The translations under genes were made by a program, and so were the position numbers. The notes under the pieces are model-generated. The model was not told where the DNA came from. It did no database searches and worked only from the letters and a program-made list of their open reading frames with translations. DNA of 64,000 nt. Source: Apostichopus japonicus (taxonomy: Eukaryota; Echinodermata; Holothuroidea; Aspidochirotida; Stichopodidae). This document shows, piece by piece, positions 35,811 to 46,538 of the stretch (positions within the stretch are counted from its first letter, which is position 1; every line of letters begins with the position of its first letter). The DNA is taken from positions 14,195,417 to 14,259,416 of the forward strand of contig NC_092571.1 of the NCBI RefSeq assembly GCF_037975245.1, read 5' to 3'.

Positions 35811-37894
35811 CAAGATCCAAACATACACGTATTATTTGATACCACTTTACTGATTATATAAGTATATGATTTTAAATCAGTTTGTGAACAATATTCGGAG
35901 GTTTGATTGACGCCTGTTTCTCACTTGCAGCTTACGCAGCCGTTTGGGCTGATCAAAGGCACGAATATGCCAGTGGCGTAGCCGGGGGGGGGGGGGACAA
36001 GCGAGGATACGTGCCCGGGTTTAGAGGGCGATGTAATGGGAGAATGAGAGTAAAAAAAGAAGCACTTTTTAGAAAAACATGATGAATTGATGTTTGTCGT
36101 CAGGCATGAATATTTTCCACTTACAGAATCTGAACTGAATGTAGTTGTTTTTATTAACAAATTTATAGATCGTGATTTCTCCAGTCCATTTCGGCCGTTT
36201 TCTCTTTTTTTAAATTCTGTTCTGTATTCTGTAATGACTACATGTCACGGTGCATAAACAAACTTTACATTATAATTATAATTTTACTTATCCAACCTAA
36301 TCAACCACATTGTTAATAGAATTGAAATAAATAATGGGATTGAAAAAATTAAATTTAACTTAAAGAGATGCCTTAAGCAAAAGTATATATGTTAAAGCAC
36401 TTATTTAGTGGTTTCAAAAATAGTATTACTATCAAATAAATCTGTTTTTTTTTAAATGTGATGTAATAACATCAACGTTGTTCTTTTTTTGAAGTAGTTG
36501 ATGACCTATCAAGAGAAGAAGTTATATTTGGCACAAATTAATCAAATTAGGAATTGGATAAAGCATGTCTTCATATATTTTGTTCATGAAAAAACACAAT
36601 ACTTTCTTCCCCCACATAAGGGTTTAAGTTTTTACATGCATTTAACAGCCAATGCGAAACCCGCAATGGTATAAACTTACTTATTTTATTGTTACTCCTT
36701 TCGTAACTACCGAGCTGCTTCCTGGTTTTACTTTCATAATTCAGAGCATACTCATTTTAAATATATTGAAAGTCTTTTTTTCTCATAACTGGCATTGGAA
36801 ATGTTCACAATCTAAGTTGTGTTTATTACACAAGCAAATCGAAAGTCCATTAAACATGACACTATTTCTTGTGAACCTCTGTTACATCAGAGAGGTGTCT
36901 CCAATACACCCATAGTTCAATTAAATCAGTAAAACAAAATTTTGAAACTTCTTGACGCCTGTTTCTCACTTTCAGCTAACGCAGCTGTTTGGGTTAACCA
37001 AAGGTAATAACAATATCCAAACATACACGTACTATTTGATACCACTTTACTGATTATATAAGTATTAAGTATTATTATATGATTTTAAATCAGTTTGTGA
37101 ACAATATTCGGAGGTTTGATTGACGCCTGTTTCTCACTTGCACTTTACGCAGCCGTTTGGGCTGATCAAAGGCACGACATACCAGTGGCGTAGCTGGGGG
37201 GGGGGACAAGCGAGGATACATGCCCGGGTTTAGAGGGCGATGTAATGGGAGAATGAGAGTAAAAAAAAGAAGCACTTTTGAGAAAAACATGATGAATTGA
37301 TGTTAGTCGTCAGGCATGAATATTTTCCACTTACAGAATCTGAACTGAATGTAGTTGTTTTTATTAACAAATTTATAGATTGTGATTTCTCCAGTCCATT
37401 TCGACCGTTTTCTCTCTCTTTTTTTAATTCTGTTCTGTATTCTGTAATGACTACATGTCACTGTACATAAACAAACTTTAAATTTTTACTTATTATTTAA
37501 CTTATCCAACCTAATCAACCACATTGTTAATAGAATTTAAATAAATAATGGGATTGAAAAAAAAATAACTTAAAAAGATGCTTTAAGCACAAGTATATAT
37601 GTCACAGCACTTATTTAATGGTTTCAAAAATAGTATTACTATCAAATAAATCATTATTTTTTAAATGTGATGTAATAACAGCAGCGTTGTTCTTTTTTTT
37701 TTTTTGAAGTAGTTGATGATGACCTATCAAGAGAAGAAGTTATATTTGGCACAAATGAATCAAATTAGGAATTGGATAAAGCATGTCTTCATATATTTTG
37801 TTCATGAAAAAACACAATACTTTCTTCCCCCGCATAAGGGTTTAAGTTTTTAAATGCATTTAACAGCCACTGCGATACCCGCAATGGTATAAAC

Positions 37895-38179
37895 ATTCGC
37901 CTTCAGGTTGAAGGCGATTTTCGCCGTTTATCTAGGGCTGCCTTTTTTGGACGGTGGTGTGCTGGGGAAGGGTGTTTTGTTTCGCTGCGTGCTGGTCGTC
38001 CTTTTGTAGTTTTTTAATATTTCAGTGGGGGGTTGGGCGTTTTGTCTCTGCAGGTCGGTGAGCGTATGTACTTTTTTTGGCTCGCTTGACCTGAGGTTCG
38101 TTTGTAAGAATGGGATGGTTTGGTAGTGCCGTTTGGCCGTGACGTTTTGTATCCCGTATGACGGGTCACGTAAAAAGCA
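37895..38179 (+). mobile_element. LINE 3' insertion, 285 bp, with 17-bp target duplication
   Basis: The insert holds the end of ORF2 and the 3' UTR up to the tail. The flanks CCCGCAATGGTATAAAC (37878-37894) and CCCGCAGTGGTATAAAC (38180-38196) differ by one base. Its tail hairpin reads CCCGT, loop ATG, ACGGG, with the fifth pair changed on both arms. Confidence 0.92.
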
Positions 38180-38290
38180 CCCGCAGTGGTATAAACTTAC
38201 TTATTTTATTGTTACTCCTTTCGTAACTACCGAGCTGTCTGGAATGTGTTGAAAAGAATCCCTACAAAGAAAAATCTCTGTTTATCCGAG

Positions 38291-38952
38291 ACAATTGTTA
38301 ATCACTAAACTTATAAATGAGAGTATCATAAAAATACAGTGTGCTTTGTTTCGTTATTAAACTTTGTTTGACAATGAAAGATTAAAAACAAATCAATTAA
38401 GGAAGTGATTTTTTCACGAATCAAAGCAACTATTCATATCGTTAGCCTGTATGTAGGAAAAACAGAAGAGAAAATACACTTCTATGTTTTACTATCACAA
38501 TTGAAAGCATGGTAAGTTTAAAAAAGTGGCAGTTACATTTTCTCACGAATGACCTTTATAACCATTCTTTACAATAACCTTTTATAGTTTATATTAACTT
38601 TGAATTAAATTGTGTAGATTCTTTTCAAATGCTATAATAAATGAATACGTCTATCGATACACAACAATTTGAAGCTCTCTTTTGATTTTGTTTTACCTTA
38701 AAGGGTTCAGAATATAGGGTTAACAACATTAATGTGATGATTGTATTCATTGATCGTTATAGCATTAAACTTATATTCGTGACACAAAATACCAGTTATA
38801 ATGTTAGTGTTAATATTACCCTAATGAATGTTACAGCAATACAATATGCAAATACTGAACTAGAAATTTTCATAAAGAATGTCGCTGTCTTTTTTTTTCT
38901 TTAAGATACATTTCACCGTTCAAATAACGTAATGACTTAAAGTAATGACTAA
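38291..38952. other. Spacer, nothing recognised
   Basis: AT-rich sequence resembling about 58860-59300 in part (AAAGAAAAATCTCTG and following). I see no gene or RNA. Confidence 0.4.
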
Positions 38953-39310
38953 CCTTGATCGGTTCTAGAGATGTAGAAAGGGACTCAAACTGTTCCTGGG
39001 TACAGATGCGTCCAATGGTTGAGTTCTGATCACAATAAGTAACGTAGACTAAAAGCTCTTTAGTCCGTTATTAATGTGTAATGTTCCCGATAATCACAGC
39101 CCTCGCATTAGATTACTTACAGATTTATCGGTGGAAACCCGTCTGTTATTGAACAAGATAGGGCGACGTGTTATAGGATGGAGATGAGGAGAGGCCTTGA
39201 CAAATAAGAGGTGTAGAAGGCTGGTATAATGTAAAGAGTTGTTAGATGTGATGAGAGTAAAGTGTATACGCGAGTTATCATCAGTCTATGATATATGATA
39301 AGTAGAAACA
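38953..39310 (-). pseudogene. IgSF C2-exon relic
   Basis: On the minus strand this matches the C2 exons at 22942 and 60473: the CTTGATCGG-TTCTAGAGATG start on the plus strand, the TCAAACTGTTCCTGGGTA segment, and GATTTATCGGTGGAAACCC. Deletions (near 38980 and 39060-39110) and stops destroy the frame. A piece of V-domain sequence (39230-39310) follows. The position between the 42296-43130 exon and block X fits the C2 position in the other units, so this unit has lost its C2 exon. Confidence 0.7.
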
Positions 39311-39769
39311 CATGAGAGCGTTTTACTGTACTTTAATAATTATCTTGTTAGGAATTCACTGTTTATGCGTACATGGATAGTAAACGTATTTGATACTTGA
39401 GTCTGTGAGGGATAAAAACACTGAAATACGAAAATGTTGTGAGGCAAGACAACCTTGACCTTAGAATACTTTTCATATATTTAATGAGACGGAATTGATC
39501 TTGTGCGTGATAGTAAGTTGTGGACTGCATGAAAAACGAACAACAACATTACAAGACACCCATGTCTCTTTTGTAAGCCGACGAGGAGTGTGCATAAGTT
39601 TAAAACTTTATGCGGTACTATTACCAGCCCTATCGACGAAAAAATTATTCCAACCAGGATGCCAAAAGTATCACTCTCCCACGAAATATAATTTAAAGAG
39701 TGCTAAGCAATTTATGACTGCAACCCAATTTACTGGGCCAATAATTTCGGGATTATCCCCAGCCCACTC
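39311..39769. other. Spacer, nothing recognised
   Basis: I see no coding exon here. A 128-codon plus-strand frame at 39495-39881 overlaps the minus-strand IgSF relic and shows no domain, so I do not call it. Confidence 0.35.
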
Positions 39770-40560
39770 CTGCCTGTTTATATATATATGTCTTTGGAAC
39801 TTCCCAAGCACAACTATTAGCGTAACTGGTGATGGACATGAAGTCCAAGTGTCCCTGAGTAGCGACAAAGCCAACTGTTGAATTACCACTACACGAGGTA
39901 ATATAAATTTTAAACACATTAAATGTTACCTTTAAGTGAATAATAGTGTTTCTCAAATTTCCCTCATTTCAATAACAAGCAACTGGATATATTTGTCTGG
40001 TCTGGAACATGTCAGTTCAAAGTCAAAGTTATTATTCTGAAGTAAAGTAAGAGTTTTCATGTCACAGAGGAGAGGTGAAGGAGGATGATAAATTGTAAAC
40101 ATACGGTAAGTATGCTGTAGGAGAGTAGCATGTATAATATTATGATCATAATCGACCAATGGCACTTGGTACGTTCCAGCATCTTCTGGTTGGAGGTTTA
40201 GAACTGTAAAACCAAAATCATAAAAATGCAATGAATAATTTTCAAGTGAGTAATTAAAACAAATATTGATTGACTATATGCTCACCATTTGACCATAACA
40301 GCTCAGTTTCAGCAAAAGTACGGGTAGATGTCACTCCGATGTGGGCCATCTCAGTGAAGTTCAACTGAAATCGAAGTATATATATATATATTATATATAT
40401 ATATAATTCATATTTATATGAAAAGGAAATATCTCAGAAGGCAAAGTCACATCCTACAACAGAATAAAAACCTGTCAATCTGATAGCTGGTCCATCTTGA
40501 CAATTAAAATTACAATCGATACACTCAGACAATGACATTTACTGGGGACATTACGACGAA
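39770..40560 (-). pseudogene. Diverged IgSF V + C2 exon relic
   Basis: The minus strand shows VLNLQPEDAGTYQVPL and LLQHTYRMFTIYHPPSPLLC at 40231-40060, a V-domain end running into a C2 start, and the C2 piece ITSCSGNSTVGFVATQ near 39905-39850. Upstream, 40370-40270 reads LNFTEM and NQYLF before stops. The V part is closer to the V exon of 44552-45032 (LQHTYRLF) than to the V-C2 exons, while the fused V-C2 layout is that of the latter. Stops and frameshifts at about 40235 and 39950 mark it as a pseudogene. Confidence 0.65.
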
Positions 40561-42295
40561 TAAAATAAAAAATTGTAAAATCTCCATTTGTAAAGATATC
40601 TGATCTTTAACAATGATTATCCTGTACGTTACGAACACCGCTGTCTAAATCTGCAGTGTCGTCTTTAACAATGTTTACGCTGTGCTTTAAAGCGACCGCC
40701 GACTAACTTTGCAGTGAAGTCTTCTTTCGATAGAAACCAATAGTAGACAGTATTCTAGAAGAGGTTAAGGATTGTGCGCATGCACGGAAGTGTTAACACA
40801 GGAAAATAAAATACTTTGGTCACAGTATTCAGTGAAATAATATAAGTATTTCTCAATTCCTGTTAATCTGCCTTCGGAGTGTTGATTGTAGAAGGCAAAG
40901 AACCAATGTTTATTTTTCTCGCTTATCCTTTCAATGCTCAGCTTACCATTTGTTACTCTCAGAGAATGGATGATGATAACAAATGTACGAGTTATCTCTT
41001 TCATAGTTTCCATTTGCAAACCATATGACTATATGACAGTAATGTGTTTATATACAGGTAAAAATAAACTAAACGCTGGTTATGCGAAATAATCCTCTGA
41101 CGCTGTACAAAGCTTTTGCGCCCGGTGCTTGGCTAAGTAACTTTTAAATGTTAAAGAATCGAAATCTCATTGATATTTCAATGAAATACTGCGTGAAATC
41201 TTAAAAAAATGAAACGAAAATCGCCTTCAACCTGAAAAGCGAATGTCACACTGACAAGGTTGTGCAGAGATGTCGGTGGTTTTCTTAAAAAACAAACGGA
41301 TGTGAACTGAATATGACAGAATGTTTCACATAGTGAACGTAGGGCAAGCAATGTCGCTTATTCCACTATTTAAATCTACCATGAGCCCACACTACATCTT
41401 CACCCATTCGACATACACCAAAACGGTAACAACAGTCCACTTTTAATTACAAAAATATGCTGCCTCAACTAGGTCACCACGCAAAGGTTATAAGTATTTC
41501 CTAATATTTGTCCTAATATTTGTCCTAATACTTGTCATTTAGCCTTTGAAGAAGATCCTGCTAGAATCGAACGTCAGGCCAACTTACTTTTACACATTCT
41601 CCCACACAGACTCTCTAGTGGATAAGCAGTTTGCTAACAGTTTTATTTTATTCTAATATTTTCATCATACTATTTTAGGCTCTAAGGTCAAAATCTTATG
41701 TGAATCATGCAATTGTGCCGTCTTCCATGGTTATAACATGTTCTAATGTAGCTATATCCGCCACTGTGTGCAGGGTCTCCGTTTCTTAAAATTGAAGACT
41801 ATTAAACAACATAACAAGGCTTCTTTGTATCACTGTACTTATCAATAAATATCACTTGAAGAAAGTTCACGTGTTTTTGTACGTTAGCGTTGAACGTTTA
41901 CAAAAATGAACCTGGCAATGACAGGACAGGAATACCAGGAGGCGCCTGTAAAATGGAGCTTGGGATCAAAAACAAGAAGTCCCTTAACCATACCCACCAG
42001 CCCACCGACTTCGGAGCAACGTGTGCAAGGAAACACTGAGCTTAAAGTCATTTTGGATTAAAATTGGATACTTCAACATTAACGGGGAATAAGCAGTTAG
42101 AAAAGTAAAAGCTTCTGTTGGTGCGATTTAGTATTCAGAAATTGGTCTTGGATAGTTTGTTAAATTTGAACGATTCTTTTCTTCTTGGGGTGGGGGTATA
42201 TGTTAAGCGATGGCTATACAAATAATGAATAGACACTTTTCTCTTTCATAGCATTTGCGTACACGGTTGATAATAAAAAATGACAAGAAACTCAC
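40561..42295. other. Spacer and intron-like sequence
   Basis: 40561-40760 resembles the leader part of the V-relic units (TTTACGCTGTGC, then a pyrimidine-GCAG). A 36-bp inverted LINE scrap lies at about 41216-41255 (AAAATCGCCTTCAACCTG). From about 41360 the sequence matches 24050-24760. No gene is recognised. Confidence 0.45.
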
Positions 42296-43130
42296 CTGGA
42301 TTACTTTTAGAGATGTTAAACTCACATCGGCCAGAATACTGCGGTGTAGAAAAGAACTCTAGCTGTTCCTGAGTAGCGATGAATCCAACGATTGAGTTCT
42401 GATCACAAGACATGACGTTAATAGAAAGCTCTTGAATACCGTTATCATCTGTGTAATGTTTCTGAAAATCACAGCCCTCGGGCTCAATCATTTCCAGATT
42501 TATCGGTGGAAACCCGTTTGTTATTGAACAAGATATAGTTACGTGGTAGGAGCCAGATGGGGATGAGGATGGGCCTTGACAAACAAGAGGTGTAGGAGGC
42601 TGATAGACTGTAAAGAGATGATAGGTATAATGAGAGAAAAGAGTATACGGGGAGTAAGAATCAGTCAATGACAGATGATAAGTACCAGCATCCTGTCGTT
42701 GAAGGTTTAAGATGGAGAAAGAAAAATCAACTTTAGTAACTTCAGGCCAGGAGTAAGACCGATCTTCCTCGATATAGTCTACTTTTACTTGAAATAAATA
42801 TCGATTGACTGTCTGATTCTGTCTCAATTGTTTACCGTTGTAGGAGTAAATTGGTTTAGAGGGAACATCTCCATTAGTACGTCCGGTAAAGTTCATCGCT
42901 ACTCGTAAACCATCTATATATATATATATGTTATCTATATATAATTCAATATGATCTTTGTTAACAGCAATATCCGGGAACGAGAAGTCACAGCCTAGCA
43001 TAGCATAGCATTCCTTTGAATTTACTGTTTGTCCTTCTGTGCAGTGATAGTTACAACCAATTACGTTACAAGTATATAATACCAAGAAGATGGCAAGATG
43101 AAAGAACTTTGAAACAATGAAACCATCCAT
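42296..43130 (-). CDS. IgSF receptor exon: signal peptide, V-like and C2-like domains (copy B)
   Basis: This is the intact paralogue of 24761-25592. It starts at Met 43130 with a signal peptide (LAIFLVLYTCNVIG). The V-like domain has CNYHCTEGQTVNSKECY, GCDFSFP, an AT-repeat-coded NIYIYIDGLR, NRYLFQV and FSILNLQRQDAGTYHL. The C2-like domain (PLVCQGPSSSPSG through CEFNISKSNPG) is exactly 312 bp from the acceptor-like TTTACAG at 42608 to the donor (CCAG, GTGAGT) at 42295. Differences from copy A are mostly substitutions, plus length change in the AT repeat. No TM exon is found between this exon and 38 kb. The gene either reaches a distant TM exon, encodes a secreted form, or is incomplete. Confidence 0.8.
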
Positions 43131-44551
43131 GTTTTAATAACTAACGACTTTTAAAGTTGTCCAACGTCGAAGACGTGCGTTTGTGACCACTTTTATTTGA
43201 AAACTATAATGAGAGATAGAAAGTGATCTTTGTTAAAATGCGCATGCGTTAATTTGCTTCCAACTGTGCATGACTGGAAATATATTTCCGACATGACAAC
43301 ATGCATGCACGAGTGTGTTTCGAATTTTAAACATCGCTTTGTTTTTTTCTTAACTTCAGCAGTTATATTAGCTAAGATGTAGGATAATGATTTTAATATA
43401 ACATTGTTATTTAATGACCCAATATATTTTTTAAGGGTGTGTGTATGAATCGTTTGTTGTCCTTGTTTTCGTTCTTGCTATTTATTTAATGCTTAAACTC
43501 GGCTTTTAAAACTGTAGTACCCTCCAGTAACGTTAAATCAAGTTTTAGTACATAACGAATGTCATTACTATACTTTCATACTGAGTTAGACCGAGAAAAC
43601 AGAGAATGAGAATGCAACGTGGGGCTTGAAATGAAACACTGACAGATATACATTATCTTCATCATTTTAAAATGATACATTCATCGAAAACGGATTGACT
43701 GTACCTGGAAGTGATGACGCTCTCACGTGAAACATCTGCCCTGGTGACCTGACGAGTGCATTCAAAATGTGATGCAACAGTGTGTTAACAAAAAATCCGG
43801 ATTTACTATTCTTTTTCTTTTTTTGCTTTACATTTCACATCGAGGTGAATAAATATTTTCATTGTTCTCGATCATCCGCATCGACTTACTTTTAGTGTTA
43901 CTTGATCACAGTTTAAACACAACAGGCTCTTGGACTCATATGGCAGGAAGATTATTAAAACGCACTTACAAATGGTGAGACCTTTATTTACCTTCCATTG
44001 CTTTTTATGGTAAAATCCTTCACCATTACATATAGAATAATTTATGGAATATAATTAATCGCATTGTTCATTGTGCCGTTATCATGTCATTTATATTAAC
44101 TATGCACACCTCGTTTTCAAAGAATATGTAAAACTTTGTCAAAGAACTGAACAACAGTCTCAATTTCGATTGTCCTCTAACCCACCTTACCTAATAAATA
44201 ACCATCCGTATATAATGGCAGTTCTATAATGTGGAAATATATTCAAATTCACTTCAGAAAACGAAAACGAAAAGACACCTGATATGATCCTTGTTAGCGA
44301 ATAGTTAGAATCATTTCTTATTGAACACTATGTTTTTTTTCCCCAATAGCTAATAACTTGGATATTTCTGTCCCTTTTTTCAATCAAAGTAACTTCTTAC
44401 ATCAACGCATGTAAAGAAATTTAAAATTTACAGTAACGTAGTTTGAGATGTGTCAAAGAGTTTGGTTACTCTGAACATGTGTCTATAACACTCGACGGCT
44501 TTTAGTCATACATAACTGAGTATGAGTAGATAAATGTTAGGTAGAGCTTAC
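43131..44551. other. Upstream region of V-C2 exon B and spacer
   Basis: This is the duplicate of 25593-27087. The only difference of note is the loss of about 60 bp near 43770 relative to 26230-26300. No promoter element is called and no gene is present. Confidence 0.45.
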
Positions 44552-45032
44552 CAAATAGACGGTATGTGTGTTGCAATACAGTCGGGCCGAAAGTCTTGTC
44601 GCTGTTTGTAGTCTGTATGTCAACTTGATAAGTTCCAGCATCGTCTAGTTGGATATTTAGGATTGAGAAATTAAAGTAATAAAAGCAATTCCCATGGCCA
44701 CAATCAAGATATTCGGTTTGGAATAGATAACGATCATAAGTATGATCTTCATACTCCCAGAATATTCCAGAGAAAAGAAAGGGAGCTCGAAGAACATTAC
44801 CATCGGTAGCCAGCTCGGTGAAGTTCAAATATAATTTAAATATATATAGATATATATATGTGTGTGAAAATGAAATATTTGGAAACGATAAGTCACAACC
44901 TTCAACCATATAACAGTCTGTTGAATTTACTGTAGGTCCATCTTGACAGTGATTATCACAATCAATATCTGCGGAATATGAAAAAGTGAACAGAAAAATG
45001 AAAAAACAATGTAAAACAGGTGCAAATCCCAT
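44552..45032 (-). CDS. IgSF receptor exon: signal peptide and V-like domain only (copy B, intact)
   Basis: I choose the Met at 45032 (MGFAPVLHCFF) because it is conserved in the broken copy and begins the signal peptide (FFIFLFTFSYS). The V-like domain has CDNHCQDGPTVNSTDCY, GCDLSFPNISFS, a YIYLYIF stretch coded by an AT repeat, DRYLFQ, CGHGNC, FSILNIQLDDAGTYQV and LQHTYRLF. The F-strand cysteine is again absent (TYQV). The exon stops at a donor (TTTG, GTAAGC) in phase 1, so any acceptor that begins a C2 domain would fit. No separate C2 exon lies between it and the next first exon at 43130. It is either a gene of its own with remote C2 exons or an alternative first exon of the gene at 42296-43130. 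Confidence 0.75.
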
Positions 45033-46538
45033 ATCGCGGTATTGTGACAATTATTCACAGTAAATTTGATGCATTTATTGCAATACTTCGCGCGTCTGTT
45101 TGTAAAGCGAGGAGCGCTGTTAATGAATCAAAACAAGGAGTCGTTCTTAAGGACACCCGTACATGCGCACATGTGTGTGTTTTCAAAATGAAAATGACCA
45201 GGCTGACAATGAATTTTTTTCTTTATGGCTACGTGACAATAACAAATAATTTACTTGTAGTTTCGAGAGAAGGAAGTCTGCTGATGTCTGTAGTGACATC
45301 ATAACCTTTTAACTGGTAATTTTAATGGATACAAAGCACTTGTAATCGCTTGGATGATTTTATTTTATATATGCAAGTCAAACATGTATTGAATTCCCTC
45401 TGTCTGCTTTGCTTGTTTTGTAAGAAAGCATGCGTTAAGCTATTAAAGTATGCAATTGATTGTCGAGTCTCGTGAATTTTACATAATTACTATCTTACTT
45501 AACCAGATTCACCACTGAATTGTTATATGTATCTATTAAAGACAGAAAACATATCTTTAAGGCTTAAATGAGGAATCCTTTGACGCAAGTTTTTATATTT
45601 CAACAACTAGATAATTGTAAGTAATCAAGGTGAGACACCCTCATAGACTTTAGCTAAAAATGTCCTTTTTAAAAGTCGTACATAGTAGGTAACGCAGGTA
45701 ATTGTAGCCATCTATTGTAATATTTTAGAGAGAATATTTCAAATGTTGTTTCTTCCTTTCCACAGTTTCCAAGATGGTTTAACAATATTAACATGGTTAT
45801 ATATGAAACTTAAAACCGACCATTTGGTTGCCTAGCTTTTCTTCTACAATTCAATGCTCCGGCCGAATGCTCCAACAACGATGTGGAGTGCATCCTGAGC
45901 AGAGAGAAGTGAAGTGCGGGCTACTCGTCCAGGGGGTAGGTTGTATGTCCCATGCAGCCCCTGCCACCCGTCCCGCCAACCCAGAAGACTTTTCAATGAA
46001 TTTGATGACTATTAAAAATAATAGCCGTACAACCCTATGGATATCACGTGGTTTGAATTGGAGATTTCATTCATGACAATAGTCCATTATTAATTAATTA
46101 CGATTTGTTACGTCATTTCAGATATTTACAATTTAAAACAGTAAGCTTCTATATTATTTCTTGATTTGTGTTAAATGCGTTTCATTTTGAAATCCTATAA
46201 AACGATTAATCCAGAGTGCTATTATCAATTGGTTTATATTCTATAAGGATTACATGTTCAGATCCTTTGACTTATTCAATTACCTTTCTTCATTCAGGTG
46301 TGTAACAGGGGACCTGTGTATTACTCATTGTATACAACGTCCCTGTCGATTCTCATGGCTTTACCATGTAAAACTGGTTAAGGTGGGTACCAAATAATCA
46401 GATAAAACTGATGTGTTATAAATTATGACCGGTTGCTACTGAGAAGGACACACAATCCTATGCATATGTGGATTGACTGGACTAACCACTCAGGTTTCAG
46501 TTTATACTGACTGCTGTCTCTTACTCAAAGTACAAACT
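45033..46538. other. Spacer between V exon B and LINE copy B
   Basis: This is the duplicate of 27559-29096; no gene or RNA is recognised. Confidence 0.45.

Larger units (their letters stand above)
34827..38290. repeat. Three tandem copies of a 1.21-kb unit
   Basis: The landmark GAGTAAAAAAAGAGCAC followed by TTTTTAGAAAAACATGATG occurs at about 34827, 36048 and 37256, giving periods of 1221 and 1208 bp. Units 1 and 2 each end with CAGTGGCGTAGC plus a G run (35971, 37183), the left end of the hAT-like MITE also at 4341. Unit 3 is interrupted by a LINE insertion at 37895-38179 and ends near 38240. Unit 1 contains the 12-bp LINE insertion at 35799-35810, which units 2 and block X lack. No gene is present. 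Confidence 0.85.

Noticed and set aside
34827-38290. CRISPR-like or satellite array
   Set aside because: The unit is 1.2 kb, with transposon pieces inside and no short regular repeat-spacer pattern.
39495-39881. Plus-strand ORF of 128 codons
   Set aside because: It overlaps the minus-strand IgSF relic, has no partner in the duplicated units and no recognisable domain.
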